This document shows positions 7,930 through 15,030 of a stretch of 29,825 nucleotides of DNA, piece after piece. Source of the stretch: Myxococcales bacterium. GTDB lineage: Bacteria; Myxococcota; Polyangia; Polyangiales; Polyangiaceae. Position 1 is the stretch's first letter, and each line of letters starts with the position of its first letter. A program made the position numbers and the translations under genes. The notes beneath the pieces were generated by a model. It was not told where the DNA came from and did no database searches. It saw only the letters and a program-made list of their open reading frames with translations. Location of the stretch: positions 1-29,825 of the forward strand of contig PLXW01000153.1 in the NCBI GenBank assembly GCA_003151595.1. Reading direction: 5' to 3'.

Positions 7930-8349
7930 TCACCTCGGCTCGAACGTCACCGGCACTTCGACCTTTCGTGGATCGCCCGGTGGGAACGCGATCGCCAGCG
8001 CGGCGTCCCGCATGCATTGCTTGGCCTGGTCGTCGAACCGGTTCTTGTAGTCGATGTTGACCGTGGAGACGTGACCGCTCTCGACGCGGAACGACAGAGT
8101 CATGGTCGTCCGCCCGAGCGCAGCGTTCGCGCTTCGCGCCTTGTCGTAGCAAGCGCGGAGTGAGGCGCGCGCCGCTTCCACAGCCGCTTCGTCGGGGTTG
8201 CCCGTCGTCGTGGGAGAGGGCGGCGCGGGAGCGGCCGGCGTCACCGTCGCCGATGGCGGCGTGGCCGGCGCGGCGAGCGACGCATCACTGCCACCGCAGC
8301 CCGAAGCGATCACGAGGAGCAAGCACCCGGCACCGTGAGTCACTTTCAT
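7930..8349 (-). CDS. Lipoprotein with AgmX/PglI-like C-terminal domain
   Basis: This 139-residue lipoprotein has a lipoprotein signal (CLLLVIASGC, lipobox IASGC, Cys18). A Pro/Ala/Thr tether follows to about residue 52. The small domain at about 53-137 contains SLRACYDKARSANAALGRTTM, FRVESGHVSTVNI, CMRDAALAIAFPPGD and VEVPVTF. That pattern (a Cys-Tyr near the start, a Gly-Arg beta strand, a late Cys and a final V-x-V-P-x-x-F) matches the domain found at the C-terminus of AgmX/PglI gliding proteins and many myxobacterial lipoproteins. It resembles TonB C-terminal domains. The ATG is preceded by a good Shine-Dalgarno, AAAGGAG, 7 bases away. It follows the esterase gene by 42 bases on the same strand. 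A link to motility is not shown; the domain alone is not specific. Confidence 0.82.
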   Translation of the reverse strand: MKVTHGAGCLLLVIASGCGGSDASLAAPATPPSATVTPAAPAPPSPTTTGNPDEAAVEAARASLRACYDKARSANAALGRTTMTLSFRVESGHVSTVNIDYKNRFDDQAKQCMRDAALAIAFPPGDPRKVEVPVTFEPR

Positions 8350-8391
8350 TCGGAAGCTCCTTTGGTCATCACGCGAGATGCGTCGAATCGC

Positions 8392-9384
8392 CTACGGCTT
8401 CGGATGCGCGCTGAAGAACCCCCATACGAGAGTGCCCCAGCTCGGCGTCATCGACGGTACGTGCTTGCCCCCTTGAATGGACCACAGTTGAACGTCGATG
8501 CCCGTCGGGCAGCCGGCGACGCTGCTCACCACCGTCTCGCTCCCGGCGAGCACGGTGTCGATGTCGAGCGTCTGCCCCGTCGACGCGAGTGAGCCCGTGC
8601 ATCCGTTCTTCTGCGTCCACGTCGCAATGGTCTGTTGCTCGGAGGGATACTGGCCGGTCTGCGACATGCCGCCATCGTACGAGATCGTTTCGTCGGTGGT
8701 GCCGTGCACGTCGAGGACGGAGACCGTGTTGGCCGGCTTGCACTTGGACGCGTCTTCCCACACCGCGCCGGCGAGGCTGATGATGCCCGCCACCCGCGGC
8801 GCGACGTCGCACGCCAGTCGATGCGCCATGAAGCCGCCGTTCGAGTGACCGACGACGAAGATGCGCTTGGGATCGACGTTGTACTGATGGGACACATCGT
8901 CGACGATCGCGTTGAAGTAGGCGACGTCGTCGACCGTCGAGCCGTTGAAGTTGCAGCACCCATCGGTCGCGTTCCAGAAGCGACTCCCGGCGTCGTCGAT
9001 CGTCCCGTCGCCGTAGGCGTAGAGGAACCCGGCGCTGTTACTCGTCGGAGTGATGCCCATGTAGATCTCCTCAAGCATGCCCGAGGCCCCGTAGCCGTGA
9101 AACATGACGACGAGCGGGGTCGGCTTCGACGCGTCGTAGCTCGGAGGGACGTTCAGGGTGTAGGGGCGCGCAGCGATGATGGCGGCCGTGGCGTCGCTCT
9201 CCGCGTCGACGACGGGGGGACCCGCGTCGGTCGGCGAAGACGCCTCGATCGGCGACGAGGCGTCGCTCGGCGAAGCGGCGTCATCGGGGGAAGCGACCGA
9301 TGCCGGCGAGCCCGAAGTACCGCACGCGATCGACAGCGAAGGGAGAGCAAATGCGAAGAATGCGCAGAAGCGAAAGGCGTTCAT
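8392..9384 (-). CDS. PHB-depolymerase-like esterase lipoprotein
   Basis: This secreted alpha/beta-hydrolase belongs to the LpqC/PHB-depolymerase/feruloyl-esterase group. From the ATG at 9384 it has 330 residues. The signal peptide ends in the lipobox SIAC. An Asp/Ala/Ser/Pro-rich tether of about 45 residues follows, then the hydrolase fold: PLVVMFHGYGASG (oxyanion region), the nucleophile elbow FVVGHSNGGFMAHRLAC with Ser in GHSNG, an Asp in LDVHGTTDETI, and a late His in QGGKHVPSM. Several Cys residues (DGCCNF, SKCKP, NGCTG, AGCPTG) suggest disulfides, as in related depolymerases. The substrate could be a polyester, feruloyl polysaccharide or other ester. The upstream in-frame ATG at 9402 is less likely, because TAGAGT lies exactly 7 bases before 9384. 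Confidence 0.86.
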   Translation of the reverse strand: MNAFRFCAFFAFALPSLSIACGTSGSPASVASPDDAASPSDASSPIEASSPTDAGPPVVDAESDATAAIIAARPYTLNVPPSYDASKPTPLVVMFHGYGASGMLEEIYMGITPTSNSAGFLYAYGDGTIDDAGSRFWNATDGCCNFNGSTVDDVAYFNAIVDDVSHQYNVDPKRIFVVGHSNGGFMAHRLACDVAPRVAGIISLAGAVWEDASKCKPANTVSVLDVHGTTDETISYDGGMSQTGQYPSEQQTIATWTQKNGCTGSLASTGQTLDIDTVLAGSETVVSSVAGCPTGIDVQLWSIQGGKHVPSMTPSWGTLVWGFFSAHPKP

Positions 9385-9391
9385 GCGGCGG

Positions 9392-9397
9392 ACTCTA
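9392..9397 (-). promoter_or_regulatory. Putative -10 box of a leaderless promoter (esterase)
   Basis: On the minus strand TAGAGT is followed by 7 bases and then the ATG at 9384. No Shine-Dalgarno precedes that ATG. This supports 9384 over 9402 as the start. Confidence 0.42.
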
Positions 9398-9474
9398 GTC
9401 ATTCATGGGCAGCGCGCCGGAAGAATGATGCGAGCGGATCGATACACCTCTTCCAATGACTCGTCGTCGCTCCC

Positions 9475-9480
9475 TAGACT
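9475..9480 (+). promoter_or_regulatory. Putative -10 box of a leaderless promoter (cyclophilin)
   Basis: TAGACT is followed by 7 bases (CGCGCAC) and the ATG at 9488. No Shine-Dalgarno is visible. It lies in the divergent gap opposite the esterase promoter, with the two boxes 77 bases apart. Confidence 0.42.
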
Positions 9481-9487
9481 CGCGCAC

Positions 9488-10105
9488 ATGATCTCGCTGC
9501 ACATGCACCGCGCGTTCGGTTTCTCCGCGCTCCTGGGGCTCACGGCGTGCACGTCGAGCGCCGGCGGGGCGAGCGGCGCGATGTCGTGGTCGTCGCCGCC
9601 CGCCATGACGATCGACACGACGAAGTCGTATGCAGCCGACCTCGTGACCGACGACGGGACGATCCACGTTCAGCTCTTCGCCTCCGAGTCGCCGCACACG
9701 GTGAACAACTTCGTCTTCCTCGCGCGGCAACACTTCTACGACGGGACGTTCTTCCATCGCGTCATCGCCGGCTTCATGATCCAGGGCGGCGACCCGACAG
9801 GCACCGGGACCGGCGGACCGGGGTATGCGTTCGCCGACGAGCTACCGCCGAAGCACGCTTACGCTTCCGGCATCGTGTGCATGGCCAACTCGGGCCCCAA
9901 CACCGACGGCAGCCAGTTCTTCATCTGCTCCGGCGACGGGTGCGCGGGCCTTCCCCCGAGCTACACGCAGTTCGGGATGGTCACAGCGGGTGCCGACGTC
10001 GTGAGCGCGATCGCGTCGGCGCCCGTGGGGCCGTCGAGCTCGGGAGAGAACAGCGCGCCGAAGCAGCCGATCCACGTGCGGTCGGTGGCCATCACAGGCC
10101 CGTGA
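9488..10105 (+). CDS. Cyclophilin-type peptidyl-prolyl isomerase, lipoprotein
   Basis: This enzyme catalyses cis-trans isomerisation of Xaa-Pro bonds, probably in the periplasm. The product is 205 residues. A short signal peptide ends in the lipobox LTAC (Cys21), followed by a Ser/Gly-rich tether. The single-domain cyclophilin fold shows HTVNNFVFLARQHFYDGTFFHRVIAGFMIQ in overlapping motifs: TVNNFVFLAR, FFHRVI with the catalytic Arg, and FMIQGGDPTGTGTGGPGY. Later come MANSGPNTDGSQFFIC and YTQFGMVTAGADVV. This is the bacterial PpiA/PpiB pattern. Cys residues around residues 137-155 may form a disulfide. The frame extends upstream to 9176, but the lipobox and the TAGACT box place the start at 9488; ATG 9503 is a second choice. 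Its last 14 bases overlap the end of the convergent glycosyltransferase gene. Confidence 0.92.
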   Translation: MISLHMHRAFGFSALLGLTACTSSAGGASGAMSWSSPPAMTIDTTKSYAADLVTDDGTIHVQLFASESPHTVNNFVFLARQHFYDGTFFHRVIAGFMIQGGDPTGTGTGGPGYAFADELPPKHAYASGIVCMANSGPNTDGSQFFICSGDGCAGLPPSYTQFGMVTAGADVVSAIASAPVGPSSSGENSAPKQPIHVRSVAITGP

Positions 10106-11735
10106 CCCCGCGCTCCTGTTTGCGAGCGGCGTGCACATCGAAGACGTACGTCTGCAACTCCGGGAAGAGCGAGCGCGGCTTCGTTCCGCGCGGCGTCGTG
10201 AAGTGCACGAGAGGCTCGCCGCAGATGCGGGCGTGCATCTTGGCCGAGTGCCGACCCGACCAGATCGCGCTCGGCTGATCGACCAGGTAACACCCGTCGT
10301 CGTCGTTCTTCTTCTCCTGCGGGACGTAGCTCACTACCAGGTAGTCGACGCCATACGACTCCAGCACCTCGGTGAGCGGTTCCTGGTGCCGCACGTGCTC
10401 GACCATGGCGCGATCGGCCACGAGCCCCTCGGCCTGCACGAACGGCGCGTCGAGCGCGTAGGCGGCCATGCCGCAGATCGCTCCCATGGCGTAGAGCCCC
10501 CTCCGGTCGTGCATGCGCGACGCGAGCTCGACGCTCGACGCCGCGAGCGGGCTGTCGGCGAGCGTCCACTCCGGTCCGCGCTCGACGAAGTAGCGCGCGG
10601 CCATGGGCGGGACGAACGCAGCGGCGACGGCGAGGACGGCCGCGAGCCTCCCTGCGCTCACGCGTGGCGCGAGGGCTTCGGACACGAACACGAGCGCGGC
10701 GATCGTCGCCGGCGCGAGCGGGTACGCGTACCAGCTGAAGAAGACCCAGCCCGTCGTGGCGTTCATGGCGAAGAAGACGAACGCGAAGAACAGCGCGATG
10801 CCCCCCACCACGCGAGCCCGAACGCCTGCGTGCGGCGCGCGCCGTTGCAGCACGAAGAGAGCGACGACACCTGCGGGCAGCACGACGCCGATCGTGGGGC
10901 CGTACAGAGTGAAGAAGGCGATCGTGTACGCGTACCAAAGCCCGAATCCACGCGACACGAGCAGCTGCTTCGCCAGCGCCGACACGGGGAGAATCGAGCC
11001 GAAATAAGCCGCGTTCAGCGCGGCGTAGGCCAGCACGGGGAGCATCCCCAAAGAGAAGACCGCGAGCATGCGCGCCGCGCGCGCGAGCGGAGGGCGCTCG
11101 AGGAACGCCCAGGCACCCACCAGGAGGATCACGATCATCCCGATGTCGAGCCGCGCCAGCGTGGCGAGCCCCGCGATGACGCCGAGCTTCGCCGCGCGAC
11201 GCGCCGTCATCTCTTCGTCGACCGCCGCCTCGGCGAGCAGCCAGAGGAGGAGCGGTATCGCGACTGCGCACTCCATGCCGGTGCAAAGAAGGCGCGCGGA
11301 GCCGACGGCGTAGACGACCGCGATGAGCGGCGCGAGCAACGTGGAGGCGCCGAGCGCGCACGCGAGGCGGCGCGAGAATTCGTACGTCGCGATCCCGCAG
11401 GCGACGAACAGGGTGGCGAGCGCCGCGTGGTACGCGAAGCCGAAGCGGCCGAAGACGAGGCGCACGACGAAGACGATCGCGAACCACAGCGGATGAAAGC
11501 CGTTGGTGATGGTCACGCCGTCGAAGGTGAGCAGCCCCCGCGTGACGAGCTTGTCGGCGATGATGGCGTAGTAGAAGTAGTCGTCCTCGAAGAGCCCCAT
11601 GTACGCGTTGGAGCCTCGCGCCACGTGATAGACGACGGGCGCGGCCACCGAGAGCACCGCGAAGTAGGCGGCGGCGCGGCAGAGAGCCGGCGCGTGCTCG
11701 ACGAGCCACGAGAGAAACGACGGTCGCCTCGTCAT
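10092..11735 (-). CDS. Polytopic GT-C-type glycosyltransferase-like membrane protein
   Basis: This is an integral membrane protein of 547 residues with roughly ten or more hydrophobic segments, for example AAYFAVLSVAAPVVYHVA, FAIVFVVRLVF, LLAPLIAVVYAVGSARLL, MIVILLVGAWAFL and ALFFAFVFFAMNA. The first loop carries FEDDYFYYAIIADKL and TITNGFHPLWFAIV. An acidic Asp-Asp pair followed by aromatics, and then TNGxHPLW, is a recurrent pattern in GT-C superfamily proteins, which transfer sugars from polyprenyl-phosphate donors. The C-terminal 130 residues are soluble. The donor and acceptor are unknown, and the call is at superfamily level only. The start at 11735 is favoured by TAGCTT 7 bases upstream; a TTG at 11744 is in frame. 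The 3' end overlaps the convergent cyclophilin gene by 14 bases. Confidence 0.72.
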   Translation of the reverse strand: MTRRPSFLSWLVEHAPALCRAAAYFAVLSVAAPVVYHVARGSNAYMGLFEDDYFYYAIIADKLVTRGLLTFDGVTITNGFHPLWFAIVFVVRLVFGRFGFAYHAALATLFVACGIATYEFSRRLACALGASTLLAPLIAVVYAVGSARLLCTGMECAVAIPLLLWLLAEAAVDEEMTARRAAKLGVIAGLATLARLDIGMIVILLVGAWAFLERPPLARAARMLAVFSLGMLPVLAYAALNAAYFGSILPVSALAKQLLVSRGFGLWYAYTIAFFTLYGPTIGVVLPAGVVALFVLQRRAPHAGVRARVVGGIALFFAFVFFAMNATTGWVFFSWYAYPLAPATIAALVFVSEALAPRVSAGRLAAVLAVAAAFVPPMAARYFVERGPEWTLADSPLAASSVELASRMHDRRGLYAMGAICGMAAYALDAPFVQAEGLVADRAMVEHVRHQEPLTEVLESYGVDYLVVSYVPQEKKNDDDGCYLVDQPSAIWSGRHSAKMHARICGEPLVHFTTPRGTKPRSLFPELQTYVFDVHAARKQERGVTGL

Positions 11736-11742
11736 CGCAGGC

Positions 11743-11748
11743 AAGCTA
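11743..11748 (-). promoter_or_regulatory. Putative -10 box of a leaderless promoter (GT-C gene)
   Basis: On the minus strand TAGCTT is followed by 7 bases (GCCTGCG) and the ATG at 11735. No Shine-Dalgarno is present. The divergent gap to the next gene is only 32 bases. Confidence 0.38.
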
Positions 11749-11767
11749 ACAGTACGGAGCGAGACCG

Positions 11768-12178
11768 ATGATCGGAAAGCCTCTCAGCGAACGATACGGG
11801 ATCGACCTCCGGCCGCTCGAAAGCGAAAGGGCCGCGGCCATCGTGCGCGAGAGGCTCGGCGAGGACGGGGCTGCGCTGGTTCAAGTGCGCGCGCGCGACG
11901 CGCACATGATCGCGTGCCTCTTCGTTCGCGCCGACCCGACGGCGGTCCGTCTGTGCAAGGAGCTCGGGCTCGATCTCACGCCGGGTGGGACGGGCGTCGT
12001 AGGACTGCTCGGAACCGACGCGGCGCGCCTCTTCGCGCAGCTCGCCGAGCATCGACGCGCGTGGCTGGAGACGCCGTGCGGTCCGCGCGAAACGAAGGTG
12101 CTCCTCATCGCCGGCGGGATCGCGATGGTCTCGATCGAGACGAACGACGGGAGGGTCGTCGTGAGTCCGGTCGCCTAG
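11768..12178 (+). CDS. Small cytoplasmic protein of unknown function
   Basis: I do not recognise a family. The product has 136 residues, no signal peptide and no membrane segment. It reads as a mixed alpha/beta protein: YGIDLRPLESERAAAIVRERL, then ALVQVRARDAHMIACLFVRA, a helix around DPTAVRLCKELGLDL, then GVVGLLGTDAARLFAQL, and a final beta region KVLLIAGGIAMVSIETNDG. The ATG is preceded by GGAG (11756-11759) with 8 intervening bases, a reasonable Shine-Dalgarno. It is divergent from the membrane glycosyltransferase gene and converges on the methyltransferase gene with 25 bases between stops. Regular codon composition and the ribosome site make it likely to be real. Confidence 0.65.
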   Translation: MIGKPLSERYGIDLRPLESERAAAIVRERLGEDGAALVQVRARDAHMIACLFVRADPTAVRLCKELGLDLTPGGTGVVGLLGTDAARLFAQLAEHRRAWLETPCGPRETKVLLIAGGIAMVSIETNDGRVVVSPVA

Positions 12179-12203
12179 GTGCGGCGGCGTCGCGCCGTCG
12201 TCG

Positions 12204-13766
12204 TCAGCTCGTCTGTGCTTCGACGATCCCCAGCTCGATGAGGCGCGGGAGTCGCTTCGCGCGGAACGGCTCCACCTGCTCGAGGAGGACGGTCACCCTC
12301 TCCTCGTCGTCTTCGACCGCGCGATCGGCGACGCGCATCCGGAACGGTTGCCGCTGCGCGAACGCCGTGACCCACGCGCGCCACTCTGGCGGCGGGATCT
12401 CGGTGAGCAACCGGAGGATGACCCCTTCGAGCATCGGGATGAGGATGCCCGTGCCCGCGACGGGCGACGCGAGGACGATCGGATGGTCGCTCGAGAGCCG
12501 CTCGCGGAGCAGCATCCGGTTGTAGGCCGACGTGACGCGGTACCTTCCCGAGGGAGCCGGCCCGGCGTGGGTCGTGCCTATCGTCGGTGAGACCTGCCCG
12601 GCGAGCGCGAGGCGGATGACGGCGTCGCGAATACGCGTAGCGCCGAAGGGAGCGAGCGCGGGCATCTTCGCCAGCTCCGCGACCGTCGTCGCGCCGACGC
12701 CGAGCGCCGGGAACAACGCATCGAAGATCGCACCGACGAAGTGCAGCGTGTGGTGAGGCAACCGAACGTCGCGCGTCACCGGGCCATCGCCGATCAACGT
12801 GCCGAACGGCGTCGCGTCGAGGTACGCGGCGGCCGCCGCTTCATCGCGCTTCACGCGTCCCTTGATGAAGACGTCGCGCCGAAAGAACTCGTTCGTCGCG
12901 TAGTCCTTCAAGCTCTCGAAGGTGATCCGATCGGTCACGCCTTTGAAGAGCTCCGCGAGCGGCGCCGGGATGGCCAGGTCGCGGTAGTTGAGATGAAGCG
13001 GGAGCTGGCCCACGAAGTACAGGTCGTTCGCGGCCATCTCGGCGGCGACCTGCCCGAAGTACATCGGCACCCAGTGCGCGTGCAGATACTCGTGCACCAC
13101 GTACGGGAGGCCGATCTTCTGCATCCGCTCCAGCATGTCCTTCGCGGCGGGATTGGCCGTGAAGTACGTGGCGCCCGAGTCGCAGAGGAGCTTCGCCAGC
13201 GCGAGCCCTTCGCGCGCGCGCTCCAGGCTGTTCCCGCCGACGGCGGCGCCGCGATCGAGCATCAGCTGGCGTAGGGGCTCGACCGCCGCCCAGCCGGGGA
13301 GCGCGTTGTAGCTGACGTAGAGGAGGCCGCCCGGCTTCAGCTTCGCCGACGCAAAGTCGACGATCGCCTTTCGCTTCGTAGGGCCAATCCAGCTGAGCAC
13401 GCCGTGCGCGGTGATGAAGTCGAGATCGGCGACCTCTTCACGCGCGAGCGCTTCGAAGTCGCGCTCCAGAAAACGAACGTTGTCGAGCTCACCTTCGGAC
13501 GCGAGGCGGCGCGCCGACGCGATGTGCTCGGGGTTGATGTCGACGCCGAGAAAGCGCCCGCGCGGATACGCCGCGGCGAGCGTCGCGGTGGTGTCGCCGT
13601 GCGCGCTCCCGAGCTCGCAGTAGTCGAAGTCGTCTCCGCGCGGGACCGGGAAGCCGTTCAGCGCAGCCACGAGTCGGAGCATCAGCGGAGTGAGGTCGCT
13701 GGCGAAGCCCCGCATGTACGGGACGTCGGTGACGTACTCCTCGGTCGCGCCAGTCGCGGAAGTCAT
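12204..13766 (-). CDS. Class I SAM methyltransferase with regulatory domain
   Basis: This is a two-part protein of 520 residues. The N-terminal part is a Rossmann-fold SAM-dependent methyltransferase: motif I is YCELGSAHGDTTATL (49-63), the acidic end of strand 2 is FLGVDINPEHI (72-82), and the later motif is LDFITAHGVLSWIG. Residues from about 200 to 300 (YFTANPAAKDMLERM, YVVHEYLHAHWVPMYF) match the methyltransferase regulatory domain family that follows such enzymes. The C-terminal part has a winged-helix-like look (FGATRIRDAVIRLALAGQV, LPRLIELGIVE). The methyl acceptor is not known for this family. I start at ATG 13766; the frame reaches 13823 but the extra 19 residues look unlike the family. 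No membrane segments are seen. It converges on the small gene ending at 12178. Confidence 0.88.
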   Translation of the reverse strand: MTSATGATEEYVTDVPYMRGFASDLTPLMLRLVAALNGFPVPRGDDFDYCELGSAHGDTTATLAAAYPRGRFLGVDINPEHIASARRLASEGELDNVRFLERDFEALAREEVADLDFITAHGVLSWIGPTKRKAIVDFASAKLKPGGLLYVSYNALPGWAAVEPLRQLMLDRGAAVGGNSLERAREGLALAKLLCDSGATYFTANPAAKDMLERMQKIGLPYVVHEYLHAHWVPMYFGQVAAEMAANDLYFVGQLPLHLNYRDLAIPAPLAELFKGVTDRITFESLKDYATNEFFRRDVFIKGRVKRDEAAAAAYLDATPFGTLIGDGPVTRDVRLPHHTLHFVGAIFDALFPALGVGATTVAELAKMPALAPFGATRIRDAVIRLALAGQVSPTIGTTHAGPAPSGRYRVTSAYNRMLLRERLSSDHPIVLASPVAGTGILIPMLEGVILRLLTEIPPPEWRAWVTAFAQRQPFRMRVADRAVEDDEERVTVLLEQVEPFRAKRLPRLIELGIVEAQTS

Positions 13767-13905
13767 CTCGACGCACTTTGTACACGATTCCCTCGAGGCG
13801 GTCCGTCGCGCGCGCGTTGTCACCCGAACGGGTGAGTGAGGTCACGAGCCTGAATGACGCGAGAAGCGCGCTCGTCGATCCGGGCGCCAAAGGAGGCACA
13901 CTTCG

Positions 13906-14592
13906 ATGAAACGTTTTCTTACGATCTCGGTCGCTTCACTCGTCGCTTCGATCGCTGCGGCGTCGCTCTCTTCCACCGCACGCGCCGACGAGGCTCCCCT
14001 CCCCGCTTCTCCCGCGCCGTCGATCTCGGGCGAAGCCGCACCGTCGACCGCGCAGCAGGATCGCGCGACGGGCTCCGACGCCATCAAGCCGTTCAAGTCG
14101 TTCGCGCTCGAAGCAAACCCGCTCGCTGCGGCGGCCGGTCGCTACAGCATTCAGGCCGAGTGGCTCCCGGCGGTCCACCACGCCATCGTGGTGAACCCGC
14201 ACTTCGATCACATCTCGCCGACGATCCCCGTCGGCAACGGCGCGTCGTACAGCGAGTCGTTCACTGGGTTCGGTGGTGAGCTCGGCTATCGCTATTACAC
14301 CGGCACCAAGGGGCCCAACGGCCTCTTCATCGGCCCGTCGGTCATCGCCGCGCACTACTCGACGAGCGTCGACGGTCAGTCGGGCGGGTCGTTCTCGAGC
14401 TACGGCGCGGCGATCGACATCGGCGGACAGGCCGTGATCGGACCTGGCATCGTGATCGGCGGCGGCTTCGGGTTGCAGTACACGAAGTCGACGCTCGACG
14501 GCTCGACCGACGGCTTGCCGCTCCTCGCCACGGCCATCGCCGGTGAAGGCGTTCGCCCGCGCTTCCTCTTCACGATCGGCTACGCGTTCTGA
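13906..14592 (+). CDS. Exported beta-barrel-like outer membrane protein
   Basis: The product has 228 residues. It starts with a signal peptide (MKRFLTISVASLVASIAAAS, cleavage probably after ARA near 27) and an Ala/Pro/Ser-rich stretch to about 60. The rest alternates beta strands rich in aromatics and Gly: LAAAAGRYSIQAEWLPA, FTGFGGELGYRYYTG, GPNGLFIGPSVIAAHY, GGGFGLQYTKS. It ends RFLFTIGYAF. A C-terminal aromatic strand ending in Phe is the usual signal for outer-membrane barrel assembly. The pattern resembles DUF3575-type small barrels. The start is well supported by a near-perfect Shine-Dalgarno, AAAGGAGG (13889-13896), 9 bases before the ATG, the best ribosome site in the window. It stands alone, convergent with the small gene at 14611 (18 bases apart). 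Confidence 0.8.
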   Translation: MKRFLTISVASLVASIAAASLSSTARADEAPLPASPAPSISGEAAPSTAQQDRATGSDAIKPFKSFALEANPLAAAAGRYSIQAEWLPAVHHAIVVNPHFDHISPTIPVGNGASYSESFTGFGGELGYRYYTGTKGPNGLFIGPSVIAAHYSTSVDGQSGGSFSSYGAAIDIGGQAVIGPGIVIGGGFGLQYTKSTLDGSTDGLPLLATAIAGEGVRPRFLFTIGYAF

Positions 14593-14610
14593 ACCGCGTC
14601 GCCGCGCGCG

Positions 14611-14955
14611 CTAGCGCAGCGCGATGATCCCGCGTTCGACGAGGCCCTTGATGATCTCGAGGGCCTCGTCCGCGGACATCGCGCACACGTCGAGGATCGT
14701 CTCGATCGTGGAGAGCCCGTCGACGCGCGAGAGAAGAAACCCTTCGCGATGATCGAGCGGCAGGAGAGAGATCTCGCGCTCGTCGACGGCGAGGTACGGA
14801 ACGAGGAGCATGAAGTCGGCCGCGGCCACGAGCTCGGGATCGGTCGAACGCGCGTCGTCGGGACGATCGATCCGGAGCTCGACGTGCGAATCGCGATCGT
14901 CGGGCGAAGTCCCGAACAGGAGCTCGTCGTCTTCGAAGAGGCGCTTGGCGTTCAT
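14611..14955 (-). CDS. Small protein with myxobacterial regulatory-type C-terminal domain
   Basis: This acidic protein has 114 residues, no signal peptide and no membrane segment. The first half is Asp/Arg-rich and probably flexible. The second half, about residues 62-113, contains LPLDHREGFLLSRVDGLST, followed by IETILDVCAMSADEAL and GLVERGIIAL. From memory, this H-R-x-G-F-x-L-S-R-x-D-G pattern plus a final helix-turn-helix-like segment recurs at the ends of myxobacterial regulatory and PilZ-type proteins; its function is not established. Here it forms a nearly stand-alone version. GAGGA lies just upstream of the ATG as a possible ribosome site. It could be a binding partner of a larger regulator encoded elsewhere (inference). 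Confidence 0.66.
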   Translation of the reverse strand: MNAKRLFEDDELLFGTSPDDRDSHVELRIDRPDDARSTDPELVAAADFMLLVPYLAVDEREISLLPLDHREGFLLSRVDGLSTIETILDVCAMSADEALEIIKGLVERGIIALR

Positions 14956-15030
14956 GAATCCTCAGCGTTACCCACGAGAGCGTGATCGCGCGAAGCGCAT
15001 CGCGCCATGGTTACTTTCGGCAAGCAATCG

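Noticed and set aside
9961..11709. A 582-codon minus-strand frame overlapping the membrane glycosyltransferase
   Set aside because: The alternative frame codes an Arg-rich product. The other frame has clear membrane helices and GT-C-like motifs.
12182..12200. Small hairpin CGGCG-TCG-CGCCG between convergent genes as a terminator
   Set aside because: A 5-base stem without a T-tract is expected by chance in such GC-rich DNA.
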